A DNA stretch of 5,467 nucleotides. It comes from an uncultured Myxococcales bacterium (GTDB lineage: Bacteria; Myxococcota_A; UBA9042). Shown one piece after another: positions 1-5,467 of the stretch. The translations under genes were made by a program, and so were the position numbers. The first letter of the stretch is position 1. Every line of letters begins with the position of its first letter. The stretch spans positions 1-5,467 of the forward strand of contig CALGHC010000583.1 in the NCBI GenBank assembly GCA_937915965.1, given 5' to 3'. Under the pieces are notes generated by a model. The model was not told the origin of the DNA, made no database searches, and worked only from the letters and a program-made list of their open reading frames with translations.

Positions 1-577
1 GTGGCGCGCCGGTCGTGGCCGCGGTCGTCCCCGCTGCCGTCGACGGGCCCGCCGTCGATGCGCCCGCCGTCGATGTGCCCGCCGTCGATGCGCCCGCCGT
101 CGGCTGACCTTCGCCCGTACTGGCGAGCGCCCCGGTCCGAACACAGACCGCAGTCCACTGCCACCATTGACCGGGTCGATCACGCGGTGGGTCTGTCTTG
201 TGCCGCGTCAACTCGACGATCGCGTTACAGCCCCAGCGTGGCGCCGCGGCGATCAGCACATTTGCGGCCTCTGCCTCGTCCAGGCCCGGGCTCGCCTTCG
301 CCGTGCGCAGCGTGCCGACCACCAGGATTGGCTGCGGCAGGTCCTCGCCCCGTGCGGCCACCAGGACGCTGGTCCCCTTGGCCAGACGGGGGTACAGGGT
401 TCCGCCAGGCATCCGATCCAGCTGGACCCCACCCAAACAGCCTGCCGCGGTCGCCACCAAGAAGCTGGCCAGCAGGCATCCCAATGGTCCGCCGCGGCTG
501 CCACGCCAGCTGCTCGGTGGCGTCTTCCTCGCCGTCTTCTTTTTTGTCCTTGTCGCTGTCTTCATCGCCGTCCTCAT
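1..577 (-). CDS. Putative lipoprotein with Thr/Ala-rich repeat tail (3' end beyond window)
   Basis: I do not recognise a named family. The frame is open from ATG at 577-575 to the left edge (192 codons seen, no stop), so the C-terminus is missing. GGAG at 587-584, six bases before the ATG, supports this start; a second ATG at 565 is possible. Residues 1-31 are basic (many Lys/Arg), residues 32-46 are hydrophobic, and C47 follows Ala-Ala-Gly, a slightly non-canonical lipobox, so export and lipidation at C47 are likely. Residues about 50-150 form a small putative domain containing the stretch NVLIAAAPRWGCNAIVEL and then WWQWTAVCVR. This faintly resembles small envelope proteins with an 'A...lGaNAiv' motif, which is only an impression. 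From about residue 155 the chain becomes Thr/Ala/Ser/Gly-rich with STAGA-like pentapeptides, probably a flexible linker. It is transcribed divergently from the glycosyltransferase operon. Confidence 0.72.
   Translation of the reverse strand, partial: MRTAMKTATRTKKKTARKTPPSSWRGSRGGPLGCLLASFLVATAAGCLGGVQLDRMPGGTLYPRLAKGTSVLVAARGEDLPQPILVVGTLRTAKASPGLDEAEAANVLIAAAPRWGCNAIVELTRHKTDPPRDRPGQWWQWTAVCVRTGALASTGEGQPTAGASTAGTSTAGASTAGPSTAAGTTAATTGAP
36..110. repeat. 15-base tandem repeat, about five units
   Basis: Five consecutive 15-base units start at 36, 51, 66, 81 and 96. The core is GCCGTCGATGCGCCC on the plus strand; the middle three units differ by one base, and the first and last are more diverged. 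The unit is five codons long, so on the minus strand it encodes a pentapeptide series (PTAGA, STAGT, STAGA, STAGP, STAAG) inside the lipoprotein gene. Gain or loss of units would keep the frame and only change linker length. Confidence 0.85.
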
Positions 578-756
578 CGTCGACTCCGTCCGGGCCTTCG
601 CCGACCGCTCGCCTCGTTGCGTGCCGCCTTGTTGCACAAGAGATGGTGGCCTTTGGCGCCTCTGTGTCTACCTTTTCCTGCGGGGAACCACATCCCGACG
701 CCGACCCGGGTCGCCCGCAGCTGTCACCGTGGAAGTTGCCGGTCGCCACTACGTCC
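578..756. other. Divergent intergenic region
   Basis: This 179-base stretch separates the minus-strand lipoprotein start from the chosen start of the plus-strand glycosyltransferase, so promoters for both directions should lie here. I see no convincing -35/-10 pair on either strand, no clear operator palindrome and no RNA gene. If the glycosyltransferase starts at the upstream in-frame ATG at 643 instead, the true intergenic gap shrinks to 65 bases. Confidence 0.5.
584..587 (-). promoter_or_regulatory. Ribosome binding site of the minus-strand lipoprotein gene
   Basis: GGAG on the minus strand lies six bases upstream of the ATG at 577-575. It is the best Shine-Dalgarno match near this reading frame and decides the start: the in-frame TTG at 484 would leave no basic n-region before the hydrophobic segment. 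Confidence 0.65.
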
Positions 757-2241
757 ATGCCGCTTGTCGCCGCCGCCGCCGTCTTTGTCTACATGCTGCT
801 GCTTGCGGCGATGCTCGCCTATGGGGCCAATTGCTTCTGGTTGGTGTGGATCCACCGCCGAAATCGCCACGGGAAGATCGTGCCGCCGCCGTGGGACGTC
901 GCCACCGACGGCCCGCTGCCGAGCGTCTTGGTGCAGCTGCCGGTCTTCAATGAAGAGAACGTTGTCGTGCGCCTGCTCGAAGCCGTAGCCGGCCTCGACT
1001 GGCCGCGCGATCGGTTGCAGGTACAGCTGCTCGACGACTCGACCGACGCGACCGCAGCCGTCGCCGCTCCGGTGGTCGCTCGCATGCGGGCGGCCGGTCT
1101 CGACATCGTCCATCTGCGCCGCGACGACCGGCGCGGCTTCAAGGCCGGCGCGTTGGCTGCCGGCCTGGTCCGCTCCGACGCGACCTTTGTGGCGATCTTC
1201 GACGCCGACTTCGTGCCGCCGTCTGGCTTCCTGCATCGGGCCGTGCGCTGGCTGCGCGACCCGCAGGTCGCCGCAATCCAGGGACGTTGGACCCACCTCA
1301 ACCGATCCTGGTCTGGCCTGACGCGGGCGCAGGCGCTGGCGATCGACGGTCACTTTGGCGTCGAGCAGGCCGCTCGGTCCCTGGCAGGCTGGTTGATGAA
1401 TTTCAATGGTTCCGGGGGTGTCTGGCGGCGTGCAGCGATCGACGCGGCCGGCGGCTGGTCTGATCGCACCCTCACCGAAGACCTTGATCTTTCGTATCGG
1501 GCTCAGCTCGCCGGCTGGCGACTCGCCTACGACGCCGACCTGATCTGCCCCTGCGAACTGCCCACGCGGCTCGCCGCCTTCAAAGCCCAGCAACGCCGCT
1601 GGGCGACCGGATCCATGCAGACCGCGTTGTTCTTGCTGCCGTCGATCTGGCGCGCCCCCTTGTCGCGAACCGCGAAGCTGCAGGCGACGCTGCATCTGAC
1701 CCACTACGCCGTGCACGCGCTGATCGCTGCGACCGCTGTGCTCTCGGTGCCTTGTGTGCTGCTGCCCGGTGTGACCACCGAACCGGCACATTTGTGGGCG
1801 CTCCTGCTGCCTTTTGCCCTGGCGATGTCGGGGCCAACCGTGCTCTACCTACACGCCGCGCGCACCCTGGGCGAGCACGACCGCCACCCAGTTCGCGAGT
1901 TGGGCATGCTCACGCTGCTCGGCATCGGCATCGCGGTGAGCAATGCGCGGGCCGTCTGGCATGCGCTGCGTGGCCGGGCCGGCGTCTTCGAGCGCACGCC
2001 GAAGCTGGGCGTGGTCGTCGCGGGCGATCGCGTTCAACACGACTACCGCAGTGGCGCCGATGGCCTCGCTCGCTTCGAGTGGGCGCTCGCCATTTGGTGT
2101 CTGCTGACTGGCTGCGCGCTGATCTGGGCGGGGGTGTGGGTGATCGCCCCCTTCATGCTGCTCGACGCTACTGGCCTCGCCCTCGTCGCCTGGCTCGGTC
2201 GACGCGAGGCACGTGCGGCATTTCACGGGGTCGACGCATGA
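757..2241 (+). CDS. Cellulose-synthase-like (CslA-type) membrane glycosyltransferase, family GT2
   Basis: This is a 494-residue processive-type GT2 predicted to sit in the inner membrane and use a nucleotide-sugar. An N-terminal membrane segment covers residues about 3-31. The cytoplasmic GT-A domain begins with QLPVFNEEN (60-68) and contains DDSTD (93-97), the metal/nucleotide DAD (149-151), NFNGSGG (215-221), the TED motif with the probable catalytic base (240-242) and QQRRW (278-282), as in cellulose synthase and plant CslA glucomannan synthases. Four hydrophobic segments follow (about 310-337, 345-366, 381-400, 441-480). No PilZ domain is seen, so direct c-di-GMP control is not evident. 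Length fits the roughly 500-residue CslA-like group. The start is uncertain: ATG 757 just precedes the first membrane segment but lacks a good ribosome site; ATG 643 and TTG 736 are alternatives in frame. The stop overlaps the next gene by ATGA. The sugar and product are unknown. Confidence 0.88.
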   Translation: MPLVAAAAVFVYMLLLAAMLAYGANCFWLVWIHRRNRHGKIVPPPWDVATDGPLPSVLVQLPVFNEENVVVRLLEAVAGLDWPRDRLQVQLLDDSTDATAAVAAPVVARMRAAGLDIVHLRRDDRRGFKAGALAAGLVRSDATFVAIFDADFVPPSGFLHRAVRWLRDPQVAAIQGRWTHLNRSWSGLTRAQALAIDGHFGVEQAARSLAGWLMNFNGSGGVWRRAAIDAAGGWSDRTLTEDLDLSYRAQLAGWRLAYDADLICPCELPTRLAAFKAQQRRWATGSMQTALFLLPSIWRAPLSRTAKLQATLHLTHYAVHALIAATAVLSVPCVLLPGVTTEPAHLWALLLPFALAMSGPTVLYLHAARTLGEHDRHPVRELGMLTLLGIGIAVSNARAVWHALRGRAGVFERTPKLGVVVAGDRVQHDYRSGADGLARFEWALAIWCLLTGCALIWAGVWVIAPFMLLDATGLALVAWLGRREARAAFHGVDA

Positions 2242-2930
2242 GGGTCGCCGCAGTGATCCCCGCGCTCGACGAGGCCGCGACCATCGCCGCCGTCGTCACC
2301 GACGTCCGCGCCCAGGGCATCGACCGGGTTGTCGTCGTCGACGGGGGCAGCGGCGACGGCACAGTCGCGGCGGCCCGCGCCTGCGGCGCAGAGGTCGTGA
2401 TCGAGCCGCGTCGCGGCTACGGCAGGGCTTGCATGGCGGGCGCTCGCCGGGCGATGGCGTCGACGGAGTCGGGCGCCGGCGCAGAAGTGGTCGTCTTCCT
2501 GGACGGCAGCGGAGCCGCGGTCGCGGCCGACCTACCCGACCTGATCGCGCCGATCGTCGCGAGCCAGGCCGATCTGGTGCTCGGCAAGCGCCGTGGCGCA
2601 GGCGTCGAGGCGGGCGCCCTGCGCCCGCTGCAGCGGCTAGGCAACCACATCGCGACCTGGATGATCGCGGCCAGATACGGGCACCGATACGCCGACCTTG
2701 GCTCGCCCCGAGCGATCCGCAGCGACGCACTGCGGCGGCTCGAACTGCGCGAATCGCATCACGGCTGGCCGGTCGAGATGCAAGTCGAGGCGCTGCGGCG
2801 CGGCCTGCGGGTGGCCGAGGTGGCCGTGCGCTATCGCCGTCGTCGCGGTGGCCGCTCGAAGGTGTCAGGCTCGCTGGCTGGCTCATGGCGAGCGGGGCGG
2901 GCGATACTGCGGGTTGTGTGGACGCGCTGA
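2238..2930 (+). CDS. Polyprenyl-phosphate mannosyltransferase-like GT2 with degenerate DxD
   Basis: This 230-residue soluble GT2 (GT-A fold) resembles dolichol/polyprenyl-phosphate sugar transferases. The N-terminal VIPALDEA (6-13) and VVVVDGGSGDGT (31-42) form the nucleotide-binding half; RRGYGRACMAGARRA (58-72) is typical of the subgroup. Later motifs are QRLGN (132-136), DLGSPRAI (153-160), HGWPVEMQVEA (175-185) and GGRSKVSG (204-211), also typical. No membrane segments are present. The oddity is the metal site: where relatives usually have an acidic DxD run such as DGDGSDDP, this protein has D89-G-S91 followed by Gly-Ala-Ala-Val, keeping only the first Asp. It may bind metal differently, have changed substrate, or be inactive. 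ATG 2238 is preceded by GGGG at 2227-2230, seven bases upstream, and overlaps the previous stop. It could supply a lipid-linked sugar to the membrane GT2, but this is inference. Confidence 0.85.
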   Translation: MRVAAVIPALDEAATIAAVVTDVRAQGIDRVVVVDGGSGDGTVAAARACGAEVVIEPRRGYGRACMAGARRAMASTESGAGAEVVVFLDGSGAAVAADLPDLIAPIVASQADLVLGKRRGAGVEAGALRPLQRLGNHIATWMIAARYGHRYADLGSPRAIRSDALRRLELRESHHGWPVEMQVEALRRGLRVAEVAVRYRRRRGGRSKVSGSLAGSWRAGRAILRVVWTR

Positions 2931-2947
2931 CCGGGGACCCGCAGCAC

Positions 2948-2956
2948 GGGGTGATC
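2948..2956 (+). promoter_or_regulatory. Ribosome binding site of the DUF2064-radical SAM gene
   Basis: GGGGTGATC closely matches GGAGGTGATC, the complement of the conserved 16S rRNA 3' end, with its G-run six bases before ATG 2958. An in-frame TGA at 2952-2954 rules out any start further upstream, so the choice is 2958 or the ATG two codons later at 2964; the spacing favours 2958. Confidence 0.65.
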
Positions 2957-2957
2957 G

Positions 2958-4640
2958 ATGGAGATGAAGAACCGCGCTCAATGGCCAACCCCCGACGTCG
3001 GCGCGACGCGATCGGCGCAGGCCGTCGGGGTGATCAGCAAGCTGCCACGCGTCGGCTGGTCCAAGACGCGACTGGCGCGGACCCTGGGAGGCGAGGCCGC
3101 CATTGGCCTGCACCGCGCCTTCCTCGACGACGAGCTGAGCCAGCTCCATCACCCGAACGACTGGCAGCTCTACCTGATCCACGATCTGCCCACCTCGCTG
3201 CGTTCGGCGGCCGAGGCCGAACGCCTGGTCGCCGGCCGCGCCCATCGACTGGTGCCAGGCCAGGCGGACCTCGCTCAAGAACTGCGCGCCGCCTTCGAGT
3301 GGTTGCTTGAGCGCCACGAGCGCGCCGCCATCGTCAGCGGCGACGTGCCACAGGTGACCAAGGAGATGGTCGAACGGGCGCTCGCCGCGCTGGTCGAGGC
3401 CGACGTGGTTCTCGGCCTGGGGCCCGACGGTGGCTACTACCTCATTGCCATGAAGGAGCCGCACGACGTGTTTACGCCGGTCACGATGAGCACGACGGCG
3501 ACGGTTCAGGCGACCCTGGCCCTTTGCGCCGAGCGCGGCCTCTCGGTCGCGACCGTGGATCGGTTGACCGACGTCGACGAGGCCCAGGATCTGCTTGTCC
3601 TCGGCCGGCTCCCCGCGGCCATCGCGCCACGAACGCGCGCCTTTCTCGCGGGTCTGGAGCGAGGCCCCATCGCCGTGCAACCTCCCACCGAGCTGCAGAT
3701 CGAGGTCACCAGCCGCTGCAACCTCACCTGCTCGGCCTGCCTGCGCACCCACACGGACCTCGCCGCGGACGCGGACCTCAGCCTCGCCGACTACCGCGAG
3801 ATCGTCGTCGGCCTGCCTCGTCTCGAGCGGGTCACCTTCCAGCTCAACGGCGAGCCGCTGCTCAATGAAGCGGTCTACTCGATGATCACAGAGGCCCGCG
3901 CGGCCGGCGCCTGGACGGTGCTAAACAGCAACGGCACGTTGCTCGATCTGCGCCGTCGCACCGCGATCATCGCCAGCGGTCTTGATGAGCTCCGCATCTC
4001 CCTCGATGGCGCCAACCGCGAGACCGTCGCGGCCATCGCGGGGGCGGACGTCTTCAACAAGGTAATCCGCGGCCTGCGCGCCGTTGTCGCCCAAAGGCCC
4101 GACCCGCAGACGCCGCGGTTGAGTCTGTGGATGATCGCCGACCGGCGCACTTTTGCCGAGCTGCCGGAGCTGGTTCGTCTCGCCGCCGACATCGGCGTCG
4201 ACGAGGTGTACGTCCAGCGCATGGTCGTCACAGGTCACGGCAGCGCCCGCAGCGAGAACTCGCTGCACGGTCGCGTCGACGGCGCGGTTCGCGCCATCGT
4301 CGCCGAGGCTGAGGCCGAGGCTGCCCGGTTGGGGGTCGCGTTGCGCGCGTCGGGCCGTCGGCCGATCCTCGAGAGCCTCTCGCCGTCTGTCGACGAGAAC
4401 CCGTGGCTCGCTTGCTGGCGCCCCTGGCGCAGCGCGGTCGTGACCGCATCGCGTCGGGTGCTGCCGTGTTGCATCTCGTCGTTCACGATGGACTACGATA
4501 GCCTTGAACTGGGCGCGCTCGACGTCGACGACTGGGCTGGCGTCTGGAATGGCCACCGATACCGCGCTCTGCGGCGCGGGCTGCTCGAGGGCAAGCCGAT
4601 CGACGCTTGCGCACGCTGCAGCCGGGAGTGGAGCTTGTGA
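2958..4640 (+). CDS. Fusion: DUF2064 (CofC/MobA-like) transferase + radical SAM/SPASM-like enzyme
   Basis: A 560-residue two-domain cytoplasmic protein. Residues about 22-215 match DUF2064 (the 'rSAM/selenodomain-associated transferase 1', TIGR04282 type, related to CofC/MobA nucleotidyltransferases): SKLPRVGWSKTRL (27-39), SGDVP (127-131, where relatives usually have GSDxP), GLGPDGGYYLI (153-163) and LTDVDEAQDL (203-212). A linker leads to a radical SAM domain from about residue 244: the CX3CX2C cluster motif is C254, C258, C261, followed by NGEP (297-300), LNSNGT (322-327) and RISLDG (346-351). The C-terminal part has a SPASM/twitch-like cysteine set (C486, C504, C505, C551, C554), suggesting an auxiliary iron-sulfur cluster. 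Reductive SAM cleavage is thus expected; the substrate is unknown. Families containing the first domain often lie beside radical SAM genes, so a fusion makes functional sense. It ends in a GTGA overlap with the lipoprotein gene. Confidence 0.9.
   Translation: MEMKNRAQWPTPDVGATRSAQAVGVISKLPRVGWSKTRLARTLGGEAAIGLHRAFLDDELSQLHHPNDWQLYLIHDLPTSLRSAAEAERLVAGRAHRLVPGQADLAQELRAAFEWLLERHERAAIVSGDVPQVTKEMVERALAALVEADVVLGLGPDGGYYLIAMKEPHDVFTPVTMSTTATVQATLALCAERGLSVATVDRLTDVDEAQDLLVLGRLPAAIAPRTRAFLAGLERGPIAVQPPTELQIEVTSRCNLTCSACLRTHTDLAADADLSLADYREIVVGLPRLERVTFQLNGEPLLNEAVYSMITEARAAGAWTVLNSNGTLLDLRRRTAIIASGLDELRISLDGANRETVAAIAGADVFNKVIRGLRAVVAQRPDPQTPRLSLWMIADRRTFAELPELVRLAADIGVDEVYVQRMVVTGHGSARSENSLHGRVDGAVRAIVAEAEAEAARLGVALRASGRRPILESLSPSVDENPWLACWRPWRSAVVTASRRVLPCCISSFTMDYDSLELGALDVDDWAGVWNGHRYRALRRGLLEGKPIDACARCSREWSL
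4624..4633 (+). promoter_or_regulatory. Ribosome binding site of the operon lipoprotein gene
   Basis: GGGAG at 4624-4628 and GGAG at 4630-4633 lie eight and three bases before GTG 4637, inside the end of the radical SAM gene. They support the GTG start over the in-frame TTG at 4607. Confidence 0.55.
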
Positions 4641-5407
4641 TCACTGCAATCCGCCCAAACGCGTTCGCGCCGGTTCGCCGTCTCGGCGCGCTGATTCTCG
4701 CCGCAACGCTGACCGCATGCGTTGGCACCGGCGACGTGGGCGCCGGCTTCAGCGGTCAGATCGTCGGCGAGGACGGCATGCCGCTCGGGCCGGGCCTGGT
4801 CCTGGTCGAGAAGGGTCCGGTCCACGCCGGCGTCTATCAAACAGGCGGCTTGATCGACGATCTGGGCCGCTTTCACGTCGACCTTCCGTCTGGGGGCACG
4901 TGGGGCATCCACGTCTTCCACAGCGACTATCAGTACTTGCCGCTTGAGATCACCATTGACGATCATCAGGACGTGCAGCTCACCTCGATGATGGTCGCGT
5001 GGGGCGTCTGGCTCGACCTCACAGGTCAGCCGACCTGGCCCGATCAGCCCACCGATTCGCGCCTGATCCGCATGCCAGTCGACGACGACAAGACCGACAA
5101 CCCGGCGCTGGACAACGTGCAATTCCGATACATCGACGAGTACATCGAGATCAGCGCCCACTACAGCGATCCCGACGGCGACCTGTCGCGCATGGAGCTG
5201 GTCTACGACCCGACCACTGGCAACGGCTTCCGGCTCAGCGAACCCTCGGCACCCGACGCGAAAGGGAACTATCCGGACGGCACGTACGTCCAGCTGATCC
5301 CGCGCGACCCGGCCCACGTCCCCGGCGTCTCGAAGTTCCACTTCGTGGTGTCGGACAACATGTGCAACAACCCACAGTTGCAGGTGCACACTCTACCGCT
5401 GGAGTGA
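4637..5407 (+). CDS. Putative lipoprotein with carboxypeptidase-regulatory-like domain
   Basis: This 256-residue protein begins at GTG 4637, overlapping the previous stop (GTGA). The N-terminus carries Arg residues (R6, R14, R15), a hydrophobic core (about 16-24) and the lipobox L-T-A-C28, so cleavage before C28 and lipid anchoring are likely. Residues about 37-116 look like a carboxypeptidase-regulatory (transthyretin-like) beta-sandwich: GQIVGEDGMPLGPGLVLV (40-57), then GRFHVDLPSGGTWGIHVF (77-94). Residues about 160-245 form a second beta-rich region with the acidic, possibly calcium-binding YSDPDGDLS (176-184). Such domains usually mediate binding or structure, and no catalytic motif is seen. 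The only other cysteine is C243. Its place at the end of a glycosyltransferase/radical SAM operon suggests a role in the envelope with the product of that pathway, perhaps as a binding or scaffold protein. The family is not identified. Confidence 0.82.
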   Translation: MITAIRPNAFAPVRRLGALILAATLTACVGTGDVGAGFSGQIVGEDGMPLGPGLVLVEKGPVHAGVYQTGGLIDDLGRFHVDLPSGGTWGIHVFHSDYQYLPLEITIDDHQDVQLTSMMVAWGVWLDLTGQPTWPDQPTDSRLIRMPVDDDKTDNPALDNVQFRYIDEYIEISAHYSDPDGDLSRMELVYDPTTGNGFRLSEPSAPDAKGNYPDGTYVQLIPRDPAHVPGVSKFHFVVSDNMCNNPQLQVHTLPLE

Positions 5408-5467
5408 ACCCTCAGCGACCGTCCGCGCGGCGATCCTGGAGATGAAAGACCAGACCGGCCGCTGCCG
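5408..5467. other. Unassigned right edge
   Basis: Sixty bases follow the lipoprotein stop. No terminator hairpin is visible. A plus-strand frame with high third-position GC runs through ATG 5442 to the edge, and a minus-strand frame stops at 5412, but both are too short to support a gene. The operon may continue beyond the window. Confidence 0.4.

Larger units (their letters stand above)
757..5407 (+). other. Probable four-gene operon
   Basis: Four plus-strand genes follow each other with an ATGA overlap (2238-2241), a 27-base gap (2931-2957) and a GTGA overlap (4637-4640). No terminator-like hairpin with a T-run is visible between them. The two overlaps suggest translational coupling. Co-transcription is inferred from spacing, and no promoter was identified. 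Confidence 0.75.

Noticed and set aside
3..107. Plus-strand frame reading PAVDA-type repeats and ending in TGA at 105-107, as the tail of an upstream gene
   Set aside because: Codon pattern looks coding, but only about 34 codons are seen, and the 15-base repeat gives periodic peptides in any frame. The minus-strand frame covers the same bases within a coherent protein.
535..590. Plus-strand hydrophobic segment (Phe/Val/Leu-rich) and T-run resembling a membrane helix or a terminator
   Set aside because: It is the complement of Lys/Arg/Thr codons in the minus-strand gene, and no GC-rich hairpin directly precedes the T-run.
1..756. N-terminal extension of the plus-strand GT2 frame from GTG at 1
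   Set aside because: Low-complexity Pro/Ser/Arg sequence, far longer than the family, and antisense to a better-supported minus-strand lipoprotein gene with its own ribosome site.
225..758. Minus-strand 177-codon frame with a very acidic Asp/Glu-rich stretch
   Set aside because: It is the neighbouring frame of the lipoprotein gene; the acidic run is the frame-shifted reading of its Lys/Arg/Thr-rich N-terminus, and there is no recognisable domain.
724..1791. 355-codon minus-strand frame opposite the membrane GT2
   Set aside because: It lies opposite intact GT2 motifs (DAD, TED, QQRRW) and its translation is low complexity with no domain, typical of an antisense shadow in GC-rich DNA.
1752..2237. 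Upstream extension of the small GT2 frame
   Set aside because: Arg/Pro-rich shadow of the preceding gene; ATG 2238 has a ribosome site and begins directly with the GT2 N-terminal motif.
4607..4636. TTG start for the operon lipoprotein
   Set aside because: It would add ten residues deep inside the radical SAM gene; GTG 4637 has closer ribosome sites and makes a standard stop-start overlap.
5442..5467. Possible start of a further plus-strand gene at ATG 5442
   Set aside because: Only eight codons before the edge, and the GGAG directly touches the ATG, too close for a ribosome site.
1..5467. CRISPR array, insertion sequence, tRNA or rRNA
   Set aside because: No spaced direct repeats other than the 15-base coding tandem, no transposase or terminal inverted repeats, and no RNA gene signature was recognised.

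Overview
The window is GC-rich, with coding frames that favour G or C at third positions. It encodes two lipoproteins, a membrane glycosyltransferase and a radical SAM enzyme. This suits a Gram-negative bacterium with a large genome; Myxococcota or a related deltaproteobacterial lineage is my best guess, but no marker gene proves it.

Layout. The left 577 bases hold a gene on the minus strand that runs off the left edge. It encodes a lipoprotein with a basic N-terminus, a lipobox-type cysteine, a small folded region and a Thr/Ala-rich tail built from a 15-base tandem repeat. A divergent intergenic stretch of about 180 bases follows. Four tightly packed plus-strand genes then fill the window to 5407: (1) a cellulose-synthase-like (CslA-type) membrane family 2 glycosyltransferase; (2) a small soluble GT2 of the dolichol/polyprenyl-phosphate mannosyltransferase type, whose usual acidic metal-binding site is eroded; (3) a fusion of a DUF2064 (CofC/MobA-like, TIGR04282-type) transferase domain with a radical SAM/SPASM-like domain; (4) a lipoprotein with a carboxypeptidase-regulatory-like beta-sandwich. 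Genes 1 and 2 overlap by ATGA, genes 2 and 3 are 27 bases apart, and genes 3 and 4 overlap by GTGA, so this is very probably one operon with translational coupling. The last 60 bases show no gene I can support.

How the genes may work together. The membrane GT2 probably polymerises or transfers a sugar at the inner membrane. The small GT2 and the DUF2064 domain look like helpers that make or load an activated sugar or a related nucleotide/lipid-linked intermediate. The radical SAM half would carry out a chemically demanding modification, and the lipoprotein would act in the envelope. A dedicated pathway for a modified surface glycan or glycolipid is an inference from domain content and gene order. 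The substrate cannot be read from the sequence.
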